NCBI GenBank assembly: GCA_036504995.1
Contig: DASXUG010000002.1
Span: forward strand, 1-64,000
Reading direction: 5' to 3'
Source of the DNA: DASXUG01 sp036504995
GTDB taxonomy: Bacteria; Pseudomonadota; Gammaproteobacteria; Burkholderiales; Methylophilaceae
Length of the DNA: 64,000 bases
Below are positions 1-9,428 of the stretch, piece after piece. The notes beneath the pieces are model-generated. The model saw only the letters and a program-made list of their open reading frames with translations, was not told where the DNA came from and did not search any database. Each line of letters opens with the position of its first letter. The first letter of the stretch is position 1. The translations under genes were made by a program, and so were the position numbers.

Positions 1-214
1 TAAGCTGGGGAATGAGTCTGGTGGTCGAGGTCATAAGGCTAGCCACAGTACGCATCACCACACTAGTCACACTACAACCACAGAGCGTCGTGCGAGTAAT
101 AGTCCATTGAGAGGGAAGGCTGCAAGTAAAGCGAAGGCTGCTCCTGCTCCGCAGGCGCAGGCGACCTTCGCTAAAACTGGCACCGATGATGCGGGGGATT
201 GGGAGGAGTTCTAG
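1..214 (+). CDS. C-terminal end of a protein with a basic low-complexity tail (partial)
   Basis: An open frame enters from the left edge (first full codon at base 2) and stops with TAG at 212-214. The 70 visible residues are low complexity: a His/Thr/Ser-rich stretch, then a Lys/Ala/Pro/Gln-rich stretch, and a final acidic DDAGDWEEF. Tails like this are common on DEAD-box RNA helicases of the RhlE type in betaproteobacteria, but no catalytic motif lies inside the window, so the identity is a guess. A terminator follows 36 bases later. Confidence 0.5.
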   Translation, partial: KLGNESGGRGHKASHSTHHHTSHTTTTERRASNSPLRGKAASKAKAAPAPQAQATFAKTGTDDAGDWEEF

Positions 215-249
215 TGTGAAGGGTAAGACTCCAACAATGTAAATATAAT

Positions 250-277
250 AAAAATGGGGCGTTTAGGCCCCATTTTT
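250..277. terminator. Bidirectional intrinsic terminator
   Basis: A perfect 11-bp stem (250-260 with 267-277) encloses a 6-base loop. The arm ends are AAAAA and TTTTT, so either strand reads a GC stem followed by a U run. It sits between the rightward gene ending at 214 and leftward era ending at 333 and can serve both. Confidence 0.85.
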
Positions 278-332
278 ATTAACTTAGGTGAAAGTTAGCT
301 GTGAATAATTAACTTTCAAATAATGACTAGCT

Positions 333-1235
333 CTAATAGCCTAATGATTTCAGTGCGCGCTCATCATCTGCCCAACCACCTTTGACCTTGACCCAAGTTT
401 CTAACCACACTTTACCACCAAAAAGTTTTTCCATATCTTGACGGGCTTCAGTAGAGATCTGTTTGAGTTTTTCGCCGCCTTTACCAATCAGCATAGGTTT
501 TTGGCTTTCTTTATCCACGATAAATGCTGCGTGAATTCTACGTAGCTTGCCTTCCATCGTGAACTGTTCAATTTCAACAGCGATAGCATAAGGCACTTCA
601 TCGCCTAAGAAACGGAAGGCTTTTTCACGCAATAACTCGGCCGCAAGAAAACGCTCATTGCGGTCAGTGAGTTCATCTTCCCCATAAATGGCTGGCTGCT
701 CTGGCAAGTAATGGCGAACACTTTTAAGTAACTCATCAATATTGAGGCTTTTCTTTGCACTCACAGGAACAATTTCCACAAAAGGAAATTCCAAATCAAA
801 ATCTTGTATCAAGGGTAAAAGATTGCCTTTATCACCCATTAAATCCAGTTTATTTACCACCAGCAATACTGGCTTATCTTTCGGCAATAGGGCCAATACT
901 TTGCGATCTGCATCACCCAAATCCATAGGCTCAATCACGAACAAAACCACATCCACCTCTGTCAGCACTTGAGTGACGGTTTTATTGAGCGTCTTATTGA
1001 GTGCATTCACGTGTTTTTGCTGAAAACCAGGGGTATCAACAAATAAAAATTGTGTGTCTTCTGTGGTATGGATACCAAGCAGACGATGACGCGTGGTCTG
1101 CGCTTTACGTGAAGTAATGCTAAGTTTCATGCCAAGAATATGGTTGAGCAAAGTGGATTTGCCTACATTCGGGCGACCAACTATCGCAACCGTACCGCAA
1201 CGGAAAATCTCTGGGTTGGTGTCATTTTCCTGCAT
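333..1235 (-). CDS. era: GTPase Era
   Basis: Era is an essential GTPase that binds the 3' end of 16S rRNA and helps mature the 30S subunit. The 300-residue protein has the full G domain: P-loop GRPNVGKST (20-28), DTPG (67-70) and NKLD (128-131). A C-terminal KH RNA-binding domain follows, with the GKGG loop near residue 253. Length is normal for the family. The ATG at 1235 overlaps the end of rnc by 14 bp, so translation is probably coupled. It is the last gene of the lepA-lepB-DUF4845-rnc-era operon and runs to the terminator at 250-277. Confidence 0.97.
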   Translation of the reverse strand: MQENDTNPEIFRCGTVAIVGRPNVGKSTLLNHILGMKLSITSRKAQTTRHRLLGIHTTEDTQFLFVDTPGFQQKHVNALNKTLNKTVTQVLTEVDVVLFVIEPMDLGDADRKVLALLPKDKPVLLVVNKLDLMGDKGNLLPLIQDFDLEFPFVEIVPVSAKKSLNIDELLKSVRHYLPEQPAIYGEDELTDRNERFLAAELLREKAFRFLGDEVPYAIAVEIEQFTMEGKLRRIHAAFIVDKESQKPMLIGKGGEKLKQISTEARQDMEKLFGGKVWLETWVKVKGGWADDERALKSLGY

Positions 1236-1899
1236 GTTTGTTTTTCCCTTTAGCTAGCACTTTTGCAGCTTTGTCGTTCATATTGTCTTTTAAGATGATG
1301 TCATAGGCCAGTTTAGCGGCTTCTTGCTCAGCATTACGGCGACTGGTACCTTCACCTTGCGTGCTGATTTTGAGTGATAAGACATCACACCGTACACGAA
1401 AAGTCTGGCAATGCGCCTCACCCTCGGTTGCTAATACTTGATAATTCGGTACGTCTAGTTTACGACTTTGCAAATACTCTTGCAGCAATGATTTTGCATC
1501 TTTACCAATAGACTGTGGGTCAATTTGATCTAACCGCGAAATGAATAACTGCAAAACCACCTTTTGCGCGGCATCAAAACCAGCATCTAAAAAAGTGGCT
1601 CCTACAATAGCCTCTACCGCGTCCGCTAAAACCGAGGGTCTGCGCCAGCCACCGCTTTTCATTTCACCCTCTCCTAAACGTAGGGCTTCACCAATGTTAA
1701 GGCTGACGGCGATTTCGCTTAAGGTGACCTCTTTGACCAACTGCGCACGTAAGCGGCTCAAATCGCCTTCTGGCAGCTTGGGGAAACGTAAAAACAATTG
1801 ATGTGCGATGATAAAGTTAAGGACTCCATCGCCCAAAAACTCTAAGCGCTCATTGTTTTGATTGCTGTGACTGCGATGGGTAAGTGCTTGAACGAGCAA
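1222..1899 (-). CDS. rnc: Ribonuclease III (start uncertain, probably extends upstream)
   Basis: This is the double-strand-specific endoribonuclease that processes rRNA precursors. The signature NERLEFLGDGVL and the second catalytic Asp/Glu region ADAVEAIVGATFLD are present, followed by a C-terminal dsRNA-binding domain. The only canonical in-frame start is TTG at 1899. Family-like sequence continues upstream of it, reading LQRQVGHTFNDEN, and is open to a stop near position 1997. No ATG, GTG or TTG exists in that stretch. An ATT at 1960-1962 is the best-placed rare start and would add 21 residues. The gene follows DUF4845 and overlaps era. Confidence 0.93.
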   Translation of the reverse strand: MLVQALTHRSHSNQNNERLEFLGDGVLNFIIAHQLFLRFPKLPEGDLSRLRAQLVKEVTLSEIAVSLNIGEALRLGEGEMKSGGWRRPSVLADAVEAIVGATFLDAGFDAAQKVVLQLFISRLDQIDPQSIGKDAKSLLQEYLQSRKLDVPNYQVLATEGEAHCQTFRVRCDVLSLKISTQGEGTSRRNAEQEAAKLAYDIILKDNMNDKAAKVLAKGKNKHAGK

Positions 1900-1995
1900 A
1901 TTCTCGTCATTAAAAGTATGACCAACTTGACGCTGAAGGCCGCTGTACGTGATTGCTGAAATATTGTGCAGAGCTGTCTTTCTATTTTGTCTAAA

Positions 1996-2355
1996 TTACT
2001 TTTCAGTAGTCGCTTTAAAATCCATCAGCGCACTTAAATTACCAGCTAACGGTTTAACAACTTGATACTCTACCGAGACTACTTTTTTGCCAGACGAATC
2101 TTTGCCAATAGTTACATCTTTACCAGTAACCACCGTTACGTAGCCGATATTGGCACCTTTATCAAACTCAGACTGGATATCAGATTTACTCATTTCATCA
2201 AAGTTTGGCTCATTGCCGATTTTAGCAATGATTTTTTTCACTGTCATAAACTCTATATAAGCAGGTGAAATTTTAATCCCTGCTAACACTAAGCACAGTG
2301 CGACAATGGCGGTAAGTACGAAGCCAATAAAAGTCATCCCACGTTGTTTATGCAT
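1996..2355 (-). CDS. DUF4845 family membrane protein
   Basis: A protein of about 119 residues with a short basic N-terminus, one hydrophobic segment (roughly residues 6-30) and a soluble remainder, presumably periplasmic. The frame is open nine codons further upstream, but ATG at 2355 is preceded by GGAGAG at suitable spacing, so I use it. DUF4845 genes characteristically sit between lepB and rnc in betaproteobacteria, as here. Its function is not known. The N-terminus resembles a pilin-like leader (a GMTF motif before the hydrophobic stretch), which is suggestive only. Confidence 0.85.
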   Translation of the reverse strand: MHKQRGMTFIGFVLTAIVALCLVLAGIKISPAYIEFMTVKKIIAKIGNEPNFDEMSKSDIQSEFDKGANIGYVTVVTGKDVTIGKDSSGKKVVSVEYQVVKPLAGNLSALMDFKATTEK

Positions 2356-2387
2356 TGCAAGCTCTCCATTAAAATTAAACAAGTTAA

Positions 2388-3134
2388 TTATTTAACATGC
2401 GTACCAATACGGCCAAACTGGTCAAAGTTCCACCAGATAAAGAAAGCCTTACCAACTAAATTCTGTTCTGGCACAAAGCCCCAATAGCGACTATCTTTAC
2501 TGTTATCTCGGTTATCGCCCATTGCGAAATATGAGCCCGCTGGGATTTCTAAATCTACATCCTTTGTGCCTGCTTCCTCATCAATCAGAATATCGTGTTT
2601 TACACCCAACAGTTGCTCTTGGTAACGCTTGGCTTTAATCATATTTAAACCAGAAGCGACGTAGTCATAATTGTCAGCGAAATTTTCTTCAATTTTTTTA
2701 CCGTTGATGAATAACTCTTTATCTTTATAAACTAAATGATCGCCTGGTAGACCAACAACACGTTTGATGTAGTCGACTGATGGGTCAGGCGGATAATGAA
2801 ATACGAATACATCACCACGTTGCGGATGACTCACCTCAATAAAGGTATTATTCAAGATGGGTACACGTAAGCCGTAAGTAAACTTGTTCACTAGGATAAA
2901 ATCACCTGCAAGCAACGTGGGCATCATAGACCCAGAAGGAATTTTAAAAGGTTCCGCGACAAAGGAGCGAATTAGAAATACCACTAAAATAACGGGAAAG
3001 AAGCTTTTTGAGTACTCCACCAACACTGGTTCAGGACTGCCTTCCGCACGCCCTTTTTTGAGCCACACAATATCCAGCAACCAAATTAGCCCCGTGACTA
3101 AAAGCACAACTACCATAAACAACGCAAACATCAT
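2388..3134 (-). CDS. lepB: Signal peptidase I
   Basis: LepB removes signal peptides from exported proteins at the periplasmic face of the inner membrane. The 248-residue protein has two N-terminal membrane segments (about 3-22 and 45-60). The catalytic Ser is S69 in PSGSMMPTLLAGDF and the general base Lys is K124 in DYIKRVVGLPGD. The C-terminal GDNRDNSKDSRYWG box is also present. The start ATG at 3134 has AAGGATA upstream. It lies 42 bp downstream of lepA, the usual pairing. Confidence 0.97.
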   Translation of the reverse strand: MMFALFMVVVLLVTGLIWLLDIVWLKKGRAEGSPEPVLVEYSKSFFPVILVVFLIRSFVAEPFKIPSGSMMPTLLAGDFILVNKFTYGLRVPILNNTFIEVSHPQRGDVFVFHYPPDPSVDYIKRVVGLPGDHLVYKDKELFINGKKIEENFADNYDYVASGLNMIKAKRYQEQLLGVKHDILIDEEAGTKDVDLEIPAGSYFAMGDNRDNSKDSRYWGFVPEQNLVGKAFFIWWNFDQFGRIGTHVK

Positions 3135-3176
3135 TCGGAATATCCTTCTACTTTCTTAACCTTTAAGTTTAGGTAG

Positions 3177-4967
3177 TTAATCTTCAACTTGTAAAATTGC
3201 CAAAAACGCTTCTTGTGGGATTTCTACGTTGCCCACTTGTTTCATGCGTTTTTTACCTTCTTTTTGCTTCTCTAACAATTTTTTCTTACGGGTAATATCG
3301 CCACCGTAACATTTTGCCAGCACGTTTTTACGCATGGCTTTGACCGTTTCTCTGGCGATAATGTTAGCACCAATCGAGGCTTGCACTGCCACATCAAACA
3401 TTTGACGTGGTATCAACTCTCTCATTTTAGAACACAACTGGCGTCCGCGATACACACTATTACTGCGATGGACAATTAATGACAACGCATCGACACGCTC
3501 ACCGTTGACCATGATATCCAACTTCACTAAATCTGCAGCACGGAACTCTAAGAACTCGTAATCCATAGACGCATAACCGCGCGAAACTGATTTTAATTTA
3601 TCAAAGAAATCTAACACGACCTCATTGAGTGGCATTTCATAACTCAACATGACCTGGCGACCCATGTATTGCATGTTTTTTTGCATGCCACGCTTACCGT
3701 TACATAGGGTCATTACTGGGCCGACATAGTCTTGTGGCATGAGTAAGTTAATTGTAATCACGGGTTCGCGTATTTCTTCAACACGCGATGGTTCTGGCAG
3801 ACGTGACGGATTTTCAATTTGTACCACATCACCATTTTTTAACAACAACTCATAGACGACTGTTGGCGCAGTGGTAATTAAATCCATATCGTACTCGCGC
3901 TCTAAGCGCTCTTGTACGATTTCCATATGTAGTAATCCCAAAAACCCGCAGCGGAAACCAAAGCCTAATGCTGTTGAATTTTCTGGCTCGTATTGCAAAG
4001 ACGCGTCATTCAGTTGTAGCTTTTCAAGTGCTGTACGCAAAGCTTCAAACTGATTGGACTCCACTGGATATAATCCAGCAAACACTTGCGGCTTTACCTC
4101 TTTAAAACCTGCCAAGGGTTCATCGGCTGGCTTGTCAGCCAAGGTAACGGTATCGCCAACTTTGGCACTAGTTAATGCTTTAATACCAGCAATAATAAAA
4201 CCTACCTCACCAGCCGAAAGCGATTCTTTTTGCACTGATTTAGGCGTAAATACACCCACTTGCTCACACAAATGAACATCTTTGGTCGCCATCAGCTTAA
4301 TTTTATCTTTTGGTTTCAAAACACCATCCACAACGCGTACCAACATCACGACACCGACGTAATTATCAAACCATGAGTCAATAATTAACGCTTTAAGTGG
4401 CTTAGTCACATCACCCCTGGGCGGAGGAATACGGGCCACAACAGCCTCAAGCACATCACGCACCCCTTCACCAGTTTTGGCTGAGCAACGTACAGCATCT
4501 GTGGCTTCTACACCAATCACATCTTCAATTTCCTGAATCACGCGATCAGGATCAGCAGAAGGTAAATCTATTTTGTTTAGTACCGCTGTCACCTCTACGC
4601 CCAAGTCCAAAGCCGTATAACAGTTGGCAACACTCTGTGCCTCCACGCCTTGACTAGCATCCACCACCAGCAGCGCGCCTTCACAAGCAGAAAGCGAGCG
4701 ACTCACCTCGTAAGAAAAATCCACATGTCCTGGAGTGTCAATTAAGTTAAGTTGATATATCTGGCCATCTAGTGCTTTATATTCCAATGCAGCTGTTTGT
4801 GCCTTAATGGTAATGCCGCGCTCTTTTTCCAAATCCATGGAATCGAGCACTTGTGATTCCATTTCACGATCTGACAAACCGCCACAAAGATGGATAATGC
4901 GATCTGCCAAAGTAGACTTGCCATGGTCAATATGGGCAATGATGGAAAAGTTACGAATATTTTTCAT
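3177..4967 (-). CDS. lepA: Elongation factor 4 (LepA), ribosomal back-translocase GTPase
   Basis: LepA is a ribosome-associated translational GTPase of the EF-G family that acts on stalled or mis-translocated ribosomes. The 596-residue length is standard. The N-terminus carries the P-loop AHIDHGKST, then DTPGHVDF and NKIDLPSADPD. The unique LepA C-terminal domain ends in the Lys-rich KKKLLEKQKEGKKRMK region. It is the first gene of the leftward lepA-lepB-DUF4845-rnc-era operon. Its promoter should lie in the AT-rich gap toward 5430. Confidence 0.98.
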   Translation of the reverse strand: MKNIRNFSIIAHIDHGKSTLADRIIHLCGGLSDREMESQVLDSMDLEKERGITIKAQTAALEYKALDGQIYQLNLIDTPGHVDFSYEVSRSLSACEGALLVVDASQGVEAQSVANCYTALDLGVEVTAVLNKIDLPSADPDRVIQEIEDVIGVEATDAVRCSAKTGEGVRDVLEAVVARIPPPRGDVTKPLKALIIDSWFDNYVGVVMLVRVVDGVLKPKDKIKLMATKDVHLCEQVGVFTPKSVQKESLSAGEVGFIIAGIKALTSAKVGDTVTLADKPADEPLAGFKEVKPQVFAGLYPVESNQFEALRTALEKLQLNDASLQYEPENSTALGFGFRCGFLGLLHMEIVQERLEREYDMDLITTAPTVVYELLLKNGDVVQIENPSRLPEPSRVEEIREPVITINLLMPQDYVGPVMTLCNGKRGMQKNMQYMGRQVMLSYEMPLNEVVLDFFDKLKSVSRGYASMDYEFLEFRAADLVKLDIMVNGERVDALSLIVHRSNSVYRGRQLCSKMRELIPRQMFDVAVQASIGANIIARETVKAMRKNVLAKCYGGDITRKKKLLEKQKEGKKRMKQVGNVEIPQEAFLAILQVED

Positions 4968-5439
4968 GATGTTCTAATTTAGATAAGAGGTTGGCACACA
5001 TTTTGTATGGTGTTCACTAACTTATGCCTGAGCATAAACACAGATGCACCAAATTTCTTGCAAAGAAATGACGTGCGGATTTTACAGCAATTATTAAATC
5101 AACACTATGACATACCTAATGTCAGGTACACGATTAATATCAAAATATTACGTTCAGGCAGCAAACAAGCTCTTTACAGCGCAGTCTATTTACTGAGAAT
5201 TGACGAAAATTAACATTTGCAGTGATGTCGATTACAAATTGTTGTGCTATTATTTTGTCAAGAATGGACTGAATATGGATTGAAAAATAGAAGTTACTTT
5301 ATATACATATTTATTATGTTATTCATGCGTTTATATATATGCTCAGATATTAGTCCCGACAAGTAAAAATTCGCACCAAAAATAACAACAAAAACTTTAT
5401 TAATTTTAATTCTTTAAATGATACTCAAGGGTGACAAAA
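4968..5439. other. 472-bp divergent intergenic region between lepA and the TolC-OmpA gene
   Basis: This AT-rich gap separates two divergent genes and must carry both promoters. I could not pick a convincing -35/-10 pair for either. The stretch 5280-5430 is very AT-rich, with runs such as TATATATATG, as expected of a promoter or H-NS-type region. A 68-codon open frame at 5007-5213 has no ribosome binding site and no recognisable protein features, so I do not call it. Confidence 0.4.
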
Positions 5440-7287
5440 ATGAATCTAATATATAAGAGCTTGATTCAGGCAGGCCTTATTCTAGCAACACTACCATCGT
5501 ACGCAGGCGACGTTACATCGTCAGCCACTAATGGTTCAATAGCTAGCACAACCGTTGCACCAGCTGGTGGTTTACAAGCAATTATTACCAAGGTTGTCTC
5601 CAGCAATCCTGAAGTTCAAGCAAAATACCATGCTTTTAAGGCTTCTGCTTACGAACAGGGCGTGGCACGTGGTGGTTTTTTCCCTAAAGTTGATGCAATC
5701 GGTACTTTACGTGCTCAAGAAGAACTTACTCCTAACGTTAATAATACACAAACACCTGATGCTCAAGCGCAACTCGTGATAAAGCAAATGCTATTTGATG
5801 GCTTTGGTACTAGTGCCGAAGTAAAAAGATTAGATAGGGCATCACGTGTTCGTTACTTCGAACTGCTCAGCGCCATGCAAAGCGCAGCGCTTGAAACCAC
5901 AACAACTTACAACGACTTAATTCGCTATCGCCAATCAGTTAAGTATGCCCAAGAAAATTATACTGTACACAAGCAATTAACAGAGCGTATCAAAGATCGT
6001 GTTAGCGCTGGGGTAGGCCGTCGCGTAGATATGGATCAAGCGTCGGGCCGACTAGCGCTAGCTGAAGCCAACTTACTGACAGAATCCACCAGCTTACAAA
6101 ATGCAACTGCTAAATATCAACGCTTAGTGGGCGAGCTACCGCCATCAGTATTAACTGATCCCGACTACTATAAAGACGGTGTTGACGAGACCGCTACCAA
6201 GGCGCTAACAACTGCCTATCAAAAAAATCCTGATTTAATTGCTGCGCTCGAAAATATTGAGGCAGGCAAACACGAGATCGACAACCGTCGTGCCAAATAC
6301 TATCCAAGAGCAGATGCTCAGGGGACAGCCAATTTAGGCGTAAGTGATAATGGTAAAAACAGCACGCTTGCAGCCGATAATGCATCACTAATAGTTAGCA
6401 TGAACTTATTTAATGGCTGGTCTGACCGTTCAGCTATTGAGCAATCCAAGCAAAAACTGAATAGTGCCGAAGATTTAAAAAACAAGGTATGTTTAGATAC
6501 AAGACAAATACTAACCATTGCCTACAACGACACACAGCAATTACCTGGCCAATTGTCGTACCGCAACCAACATCAAACGTCGATTGCAAAAGCGCGTGAT
6601 GCGTACCAAAAACAATATGACATTGGTCAGCGCACCCTGCTTGACTTGCTAGATACTGAAAACGAGTATTTTCAAGCAAGAAAAGCATACACCAACACAG
6701 AGCAAGACTTACACAATGCCTATGCTAGAACCTACGCAGCAGAAGGTGAGTTGCTGCAAAAAATTGGTGCAACTCGTAGCGATTTGCCTGAAATAGATAC
6801 AGATACTTCAACAAAATGCGCAAGCATGGAAGTTGCCGAGCAACCAGCCATCGACAAAGATGCTTTAGCTGGGCCTAAAGCCGCTACTGCACCATTACCA
6901 GTAGTGCCACTTGTAGATGGGAGCAAGCTTAAGGCTGTTGAAACCAAAACGCTACCTAGCGTGCAGTTTGAAGTGAATAGTTCAACGTTAACAACAAGCT
7001 CATTCGCTGAGTTGGACCAAGCGCTACCAACACTTAAAGAGTGGCTACTAGACTCACAGGTGGAAGTTGCTGGCCACACAGACAAACGCAATACTTCAAA
7101 AATGGCTTACAACATGAAGTTATCTCAAAACCGTGCTGAAGCGGTGCGGCAATACTTTATCAGCAAAGGGATTAACGGCAGTCGCTTAAATGCAGTCGGA
7201 TATGGGTACACCAAACCAGTAGCGCCCAATGATCCCATTACAGGTAGTGATTTAAACCGTCGGGTTGAAATTATTCGCATGAAATAA
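5440..7287 (+). CDS. Secreted TolC-family outer membrane channel fused to a C-terminal OmpA domain
   Basis: A 615-residue exported protein. It starts at ATG 5440 with AAGG eight bases upstream (a GTG nine bases earlier overlaps that site). A signal peptide ends near LPSYA-GD. Residues about 40-460 are a TolC/type I secretion outer-membrane factor, with typical phrases such as TTYNDLIRYRQS, AGVGRRVDMDQASGRLA and GQRTLLDLLDTENEYFQARK. After a Pro/Ala linker, residues about 505-615 form an OmpA-like peptidoglycan-binding domain with VEVAGHTDKRN and NRRVEI. The fusion would anchor the export channel to the cell wall. The partner ABC transporter and adaptor are not in the window. Confidence 0.9.
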   Translation: MNLIYKSLIQAGLILATLPSYAGDVTSSATNGSIASTTVAPAGGLQAIITKVVSSNPEVQAKYHAFKASAYEQGVARGGFFPKVDAIGTLRAQEELTPNVNNTQTPDAQAQLVIKQMLFDGFGTSAEVKRLDRASRVRYFELLSAMQSAALETTTTYNDLIRYRQSVKYAQENYTVHKQLTERIKDRVSAGVGRRVDMDQASGRLALAEANLLTESTSLQNATAKYQRLVGELPPSVLTDPDYYKDGVDETATKALTTAYQKNPDLIAALENIEAGKHEIDNRRAKYYPRADAQGTANLGVSDNGKNSTLAADNASLIVSMNLFNGWSDRSAIEQSKQKLNSAEDLKNKVCLDTRQILTIAYNDTQQLPGQLSYRNQHQTSIAKARDAYQKQYDIGQRTLLDLLDTENEYFQARKAYTNTEQDLHNAYARTYAAEGELLQKIGATRSDLPEIDTDTSTKCASMEVAEQPAIDKDALAGPKAATAPLPVVPLVDGSKLKAVETKTLPSVQFEVNSSTLTTSSFAELDQALPTLKEWLLDSQVEVAGHTDKRNTSKMAYNMKLSQNRAEAVRQYFISKGINGSRLNAVGYGYTKPVAPNDPITGSDLNRRVEIIRMK

Positions 7288-7304
7288 TATGCAACTAATG
7301 TGAG

Positions 7305-7341
7305 TTAAAGCAAGGAGCGTTAGGCTTCCTTGCTTTAAATT
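7305..7341 (+). terminator. Intrinsic terminator after the TolC-OmpA gene
   Basis: A 12-bp perfect stem (7305-7316 with 7327-7338), reading TTAAAGCAAGGA and its complement, encloses a 10-base loop. It ends in a T-rich tract, 18 bases after the stop codon. Confidence 0.8.
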
Positions 7342-7413
7342 TAGTCAGTGCACTTTATCCAATGGACGTATTCTGTTTTTCTTGTTTTAAGTCAAACAAT
7401 TCTCATGCAATAT

Positions 7414-7443
7414 TTAACGCTTAGGCGAGTTCACTGGTAGAAT
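7414..7443 (+). promoter_or_regulatory. Candidate sigma70 promoter of kup
   Basis: TTAACG (7414-7419) and TAGAAT (7438-7443) are separated by 18 bp, about 28 bases before the kup start. The -10 box is a good match and the -35 is moderate. This is motif reading only. Confidence 0.35.
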
Positions 7444-7471
7444 GCAATAATGTTCTTTTGAGTATGTCTGC

Positions 7472-9355
7472 ATGGAATCATCTGGCATTAAGAAATCTAG
7501 CACCTCAGCTTTGTGTTTATCTGCTCTTGGCATTGTGTATGGCGACATCGGAACCAGCCCACTTTATACAATGAAAGAGGTATTTGCAGCAGGACATCAC
7601 CCGGTACCTCTGAGCCACGACAACATCTTTGGAATACTATCACTGATTGTGTGGGCACTGTTCATGGTGGTTTCTGTCAAATATGTCGCGTTTATTATGC
7701 GCGCAGACAATGGTGGTGAAGGCGGCATTATGGCCCTACTGGCACTAGCCTCTCGCACCGTGAGTGATAACGCCAAGAAGCAGCAAACCATTTTGATGAT
7801 AGGCATTCTTGGCGCCTGTATGTTTTATGCTGATGGCATGATTACTCCTGCAATTTCCGTGTTGTCTGCTGTTGAAGGTTTGGAAATCGCCACACCTTCC
7901 TTACACAATGAAATTGTGCCTATTACACTCGTGGTAATTTTTATCTTATTCTGGGCACAAAGCAAAGGCACAGCGTTAATGGGCGCATTTTTTGGTCCGG
8001 TCATGCTTGTTTGGTTTGGCACATTAGCATGGCTGGGCATCATCAATATTTCACAAGAGCCTGCGGTGTTAAATGCACTTAACCCTTGGTATGGCTATCA
8101 ATTTATTCAGCACCACTTATGGCTAGCCTTTATTACATTAGGCTCAGTCGTATTAGCAGTCACTGGCGGTGAAGCACTTTATGCAGATATGGGGCATTTT
8201 GGTAGGAAACCGATACGTTTAACTTGGTTCTTCTTCGTTCTACCTGCATTGGTAATTAACTATTTTGGTCAAGGAGCGCTAATACTTCACCATCCTGAAG
8301 CAGTGAAGAATCCGTTTTATTTGCTCGCGCCTGATTGGATGCTGCTCCCCCTCATTGGTTTAGCAACATTAGCAACCGTGATTGCCTCGCAAGCAGTCAT
8401 TTCTGGCGCTTTTTCCGTATCTCGACAAGCTTTACAATTAGGCTTTTTACCACGTATGCAGGTGTTACACACCTCGGAGAAAGAAAAAGGGCAAATTTAC
8501 ATGCCGCGTATCAATTGGATTTTAATGATCGCAGTCATGATACTGGTACTAGGCTTTAAATCATCAGGCAATCTAGCGGCGGCCTACGGCATTGCAGTTA
8601 CAGGAGATATGGTCATCACCACCTTGCTGGCTGGTGTGGTCTTTCATGCTATGTGGGGCTGGGGTTGGTGGCGCACGGGTATTCTCGTTTCATTATTTTT
8701 AAGTATAGATTTAGCATTCTTCAGTGCCAATATACTTAAAATTCCAGATGGCGGTTGGGTGCCAATTCTGATTGGTATCGTCATTTTTGTACTTATGACC
8801 ACTTGGAAAAAAGGTCGTATGCTACTGCTCAAACGCTTACGTAATGATGCCATGTCGGTTAAACCATTTATTCAATCTATTGGCGCACACCCACCAACCC
8901 GTGTAAGCGGTAACGCTGTGTTTATGACAGCTAACCCACTAGGTGTACCACACGCCATGTTACATAACCTTAAACATAATAAGGTACTACATGAAAAAGT
9001 CGTTTTTCTTACAGTACGCATAGAGGATGTCCCCTATGTAGCGCCAGCCGAACGAGTAAGCGTTGACGCCCTACCCTATGACTTTTATTGTGTGACGGTG
9101 CGTTATGGCTTTAAGAATGAGCCTGATTTACTTAATGATTTGGCACTTTGCGCAGGACTAGGTATAGATTTAGATGCGATGGACACCTCGTTCTTTATTG
9201 GTAAAGAAACATTGATTGCTGAACGCAACTCAGAAATGGCCTACTGGCGTGAAAAATTATTTGTGGCGATGTTCCGCAATGCAGACAGCGTAACAGATCA
9301 TTTTAAATTGCCACCCAATCGCGTGGTGGAAATGGGCGCACAAGTCACCTTATAA
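7472..9355 (+). CDS. kup: Low-affinity potassium transporter Kup
   Basis: Kup imports K+ with protons across the inner membrane. The 627-residue length matches the family. The family signature GDIGTSPLY lies at residues 24-32. About twelve hydrophobic segments fill the first 430 residues, and a soluble C-terminal domain of about 190 residues contains VFMTANPLGVPHA and ends in GAQVTL. The gene stands alone between two terminator-flanked units, with a short leader and a weak ribosome binding site. Identification is confident by overall sequence. Confidence 0.97.
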   Translation: MESSGIKKSSTSALCLSALGIVYGDIGTSPLYTMKEVFAAGHHPVPLSHDNIFGILSLIVWALFMVVSVKYVAFIMRADNGGEGGIMALLALASRTVSDNAKKQQTILMIGILGACMFYADGMITPAISVLSAVEGLEIATPSLHNEIVPITLVVIFILFWAQSKGTALMGAFFGPVMLVWFGTLAWLGIINISQEPAVLNALNPWYGYQFIQHHLWLAFITLGSVVLAVTGGEALYADMGHFGRKPIRLTWFFFVLPALVINYFGQGALILHHPEAVKNPFYLLAPDWMLLPLIGLATLATVIASQAVISGAFSVSRQALQLGFLPRMQVLHTSEKEKGQIYMPRINWILMIAVMILVLGFKSSGNLAAAYGIAVTGDMVITTLLAGVVFHAMWGWGWWRTGILVSLFLSIDLAFFSANILKIPDGGWVPILIGIVIFVLMTTWKKGRMLLLKRLRNDAMSVKPFIQSIGAHPPTRVSGNAVFMTANPLGVPHAMLHNLKHNKVLHEKVVFLTVRIEDVPYVAPAERVSVDALPYDFYCVTVRYGFKNEPDLLNDLALCAGLGIDLDAMDTSFFIGKETLIAERNSEMAYWREKLFVAMFRNADSVTDHFKLPPNRVVEMGAQVTL

Positions 9356-9428
9356 TATTGGCATCAACCAATTGTTGAGCTCGTGCGTTATCGAGAAAAT
9401 AATAATATAAATTTAAAGGGAGATTAAA

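Noticed and set aside
5007..5213. A 68-codon open frame in the lepA/TolC-OmpA gap
   Set aside because: It has no ribosome binding site, no recognisable domain or signal peptide, and lies where the lepA promoter is expected.
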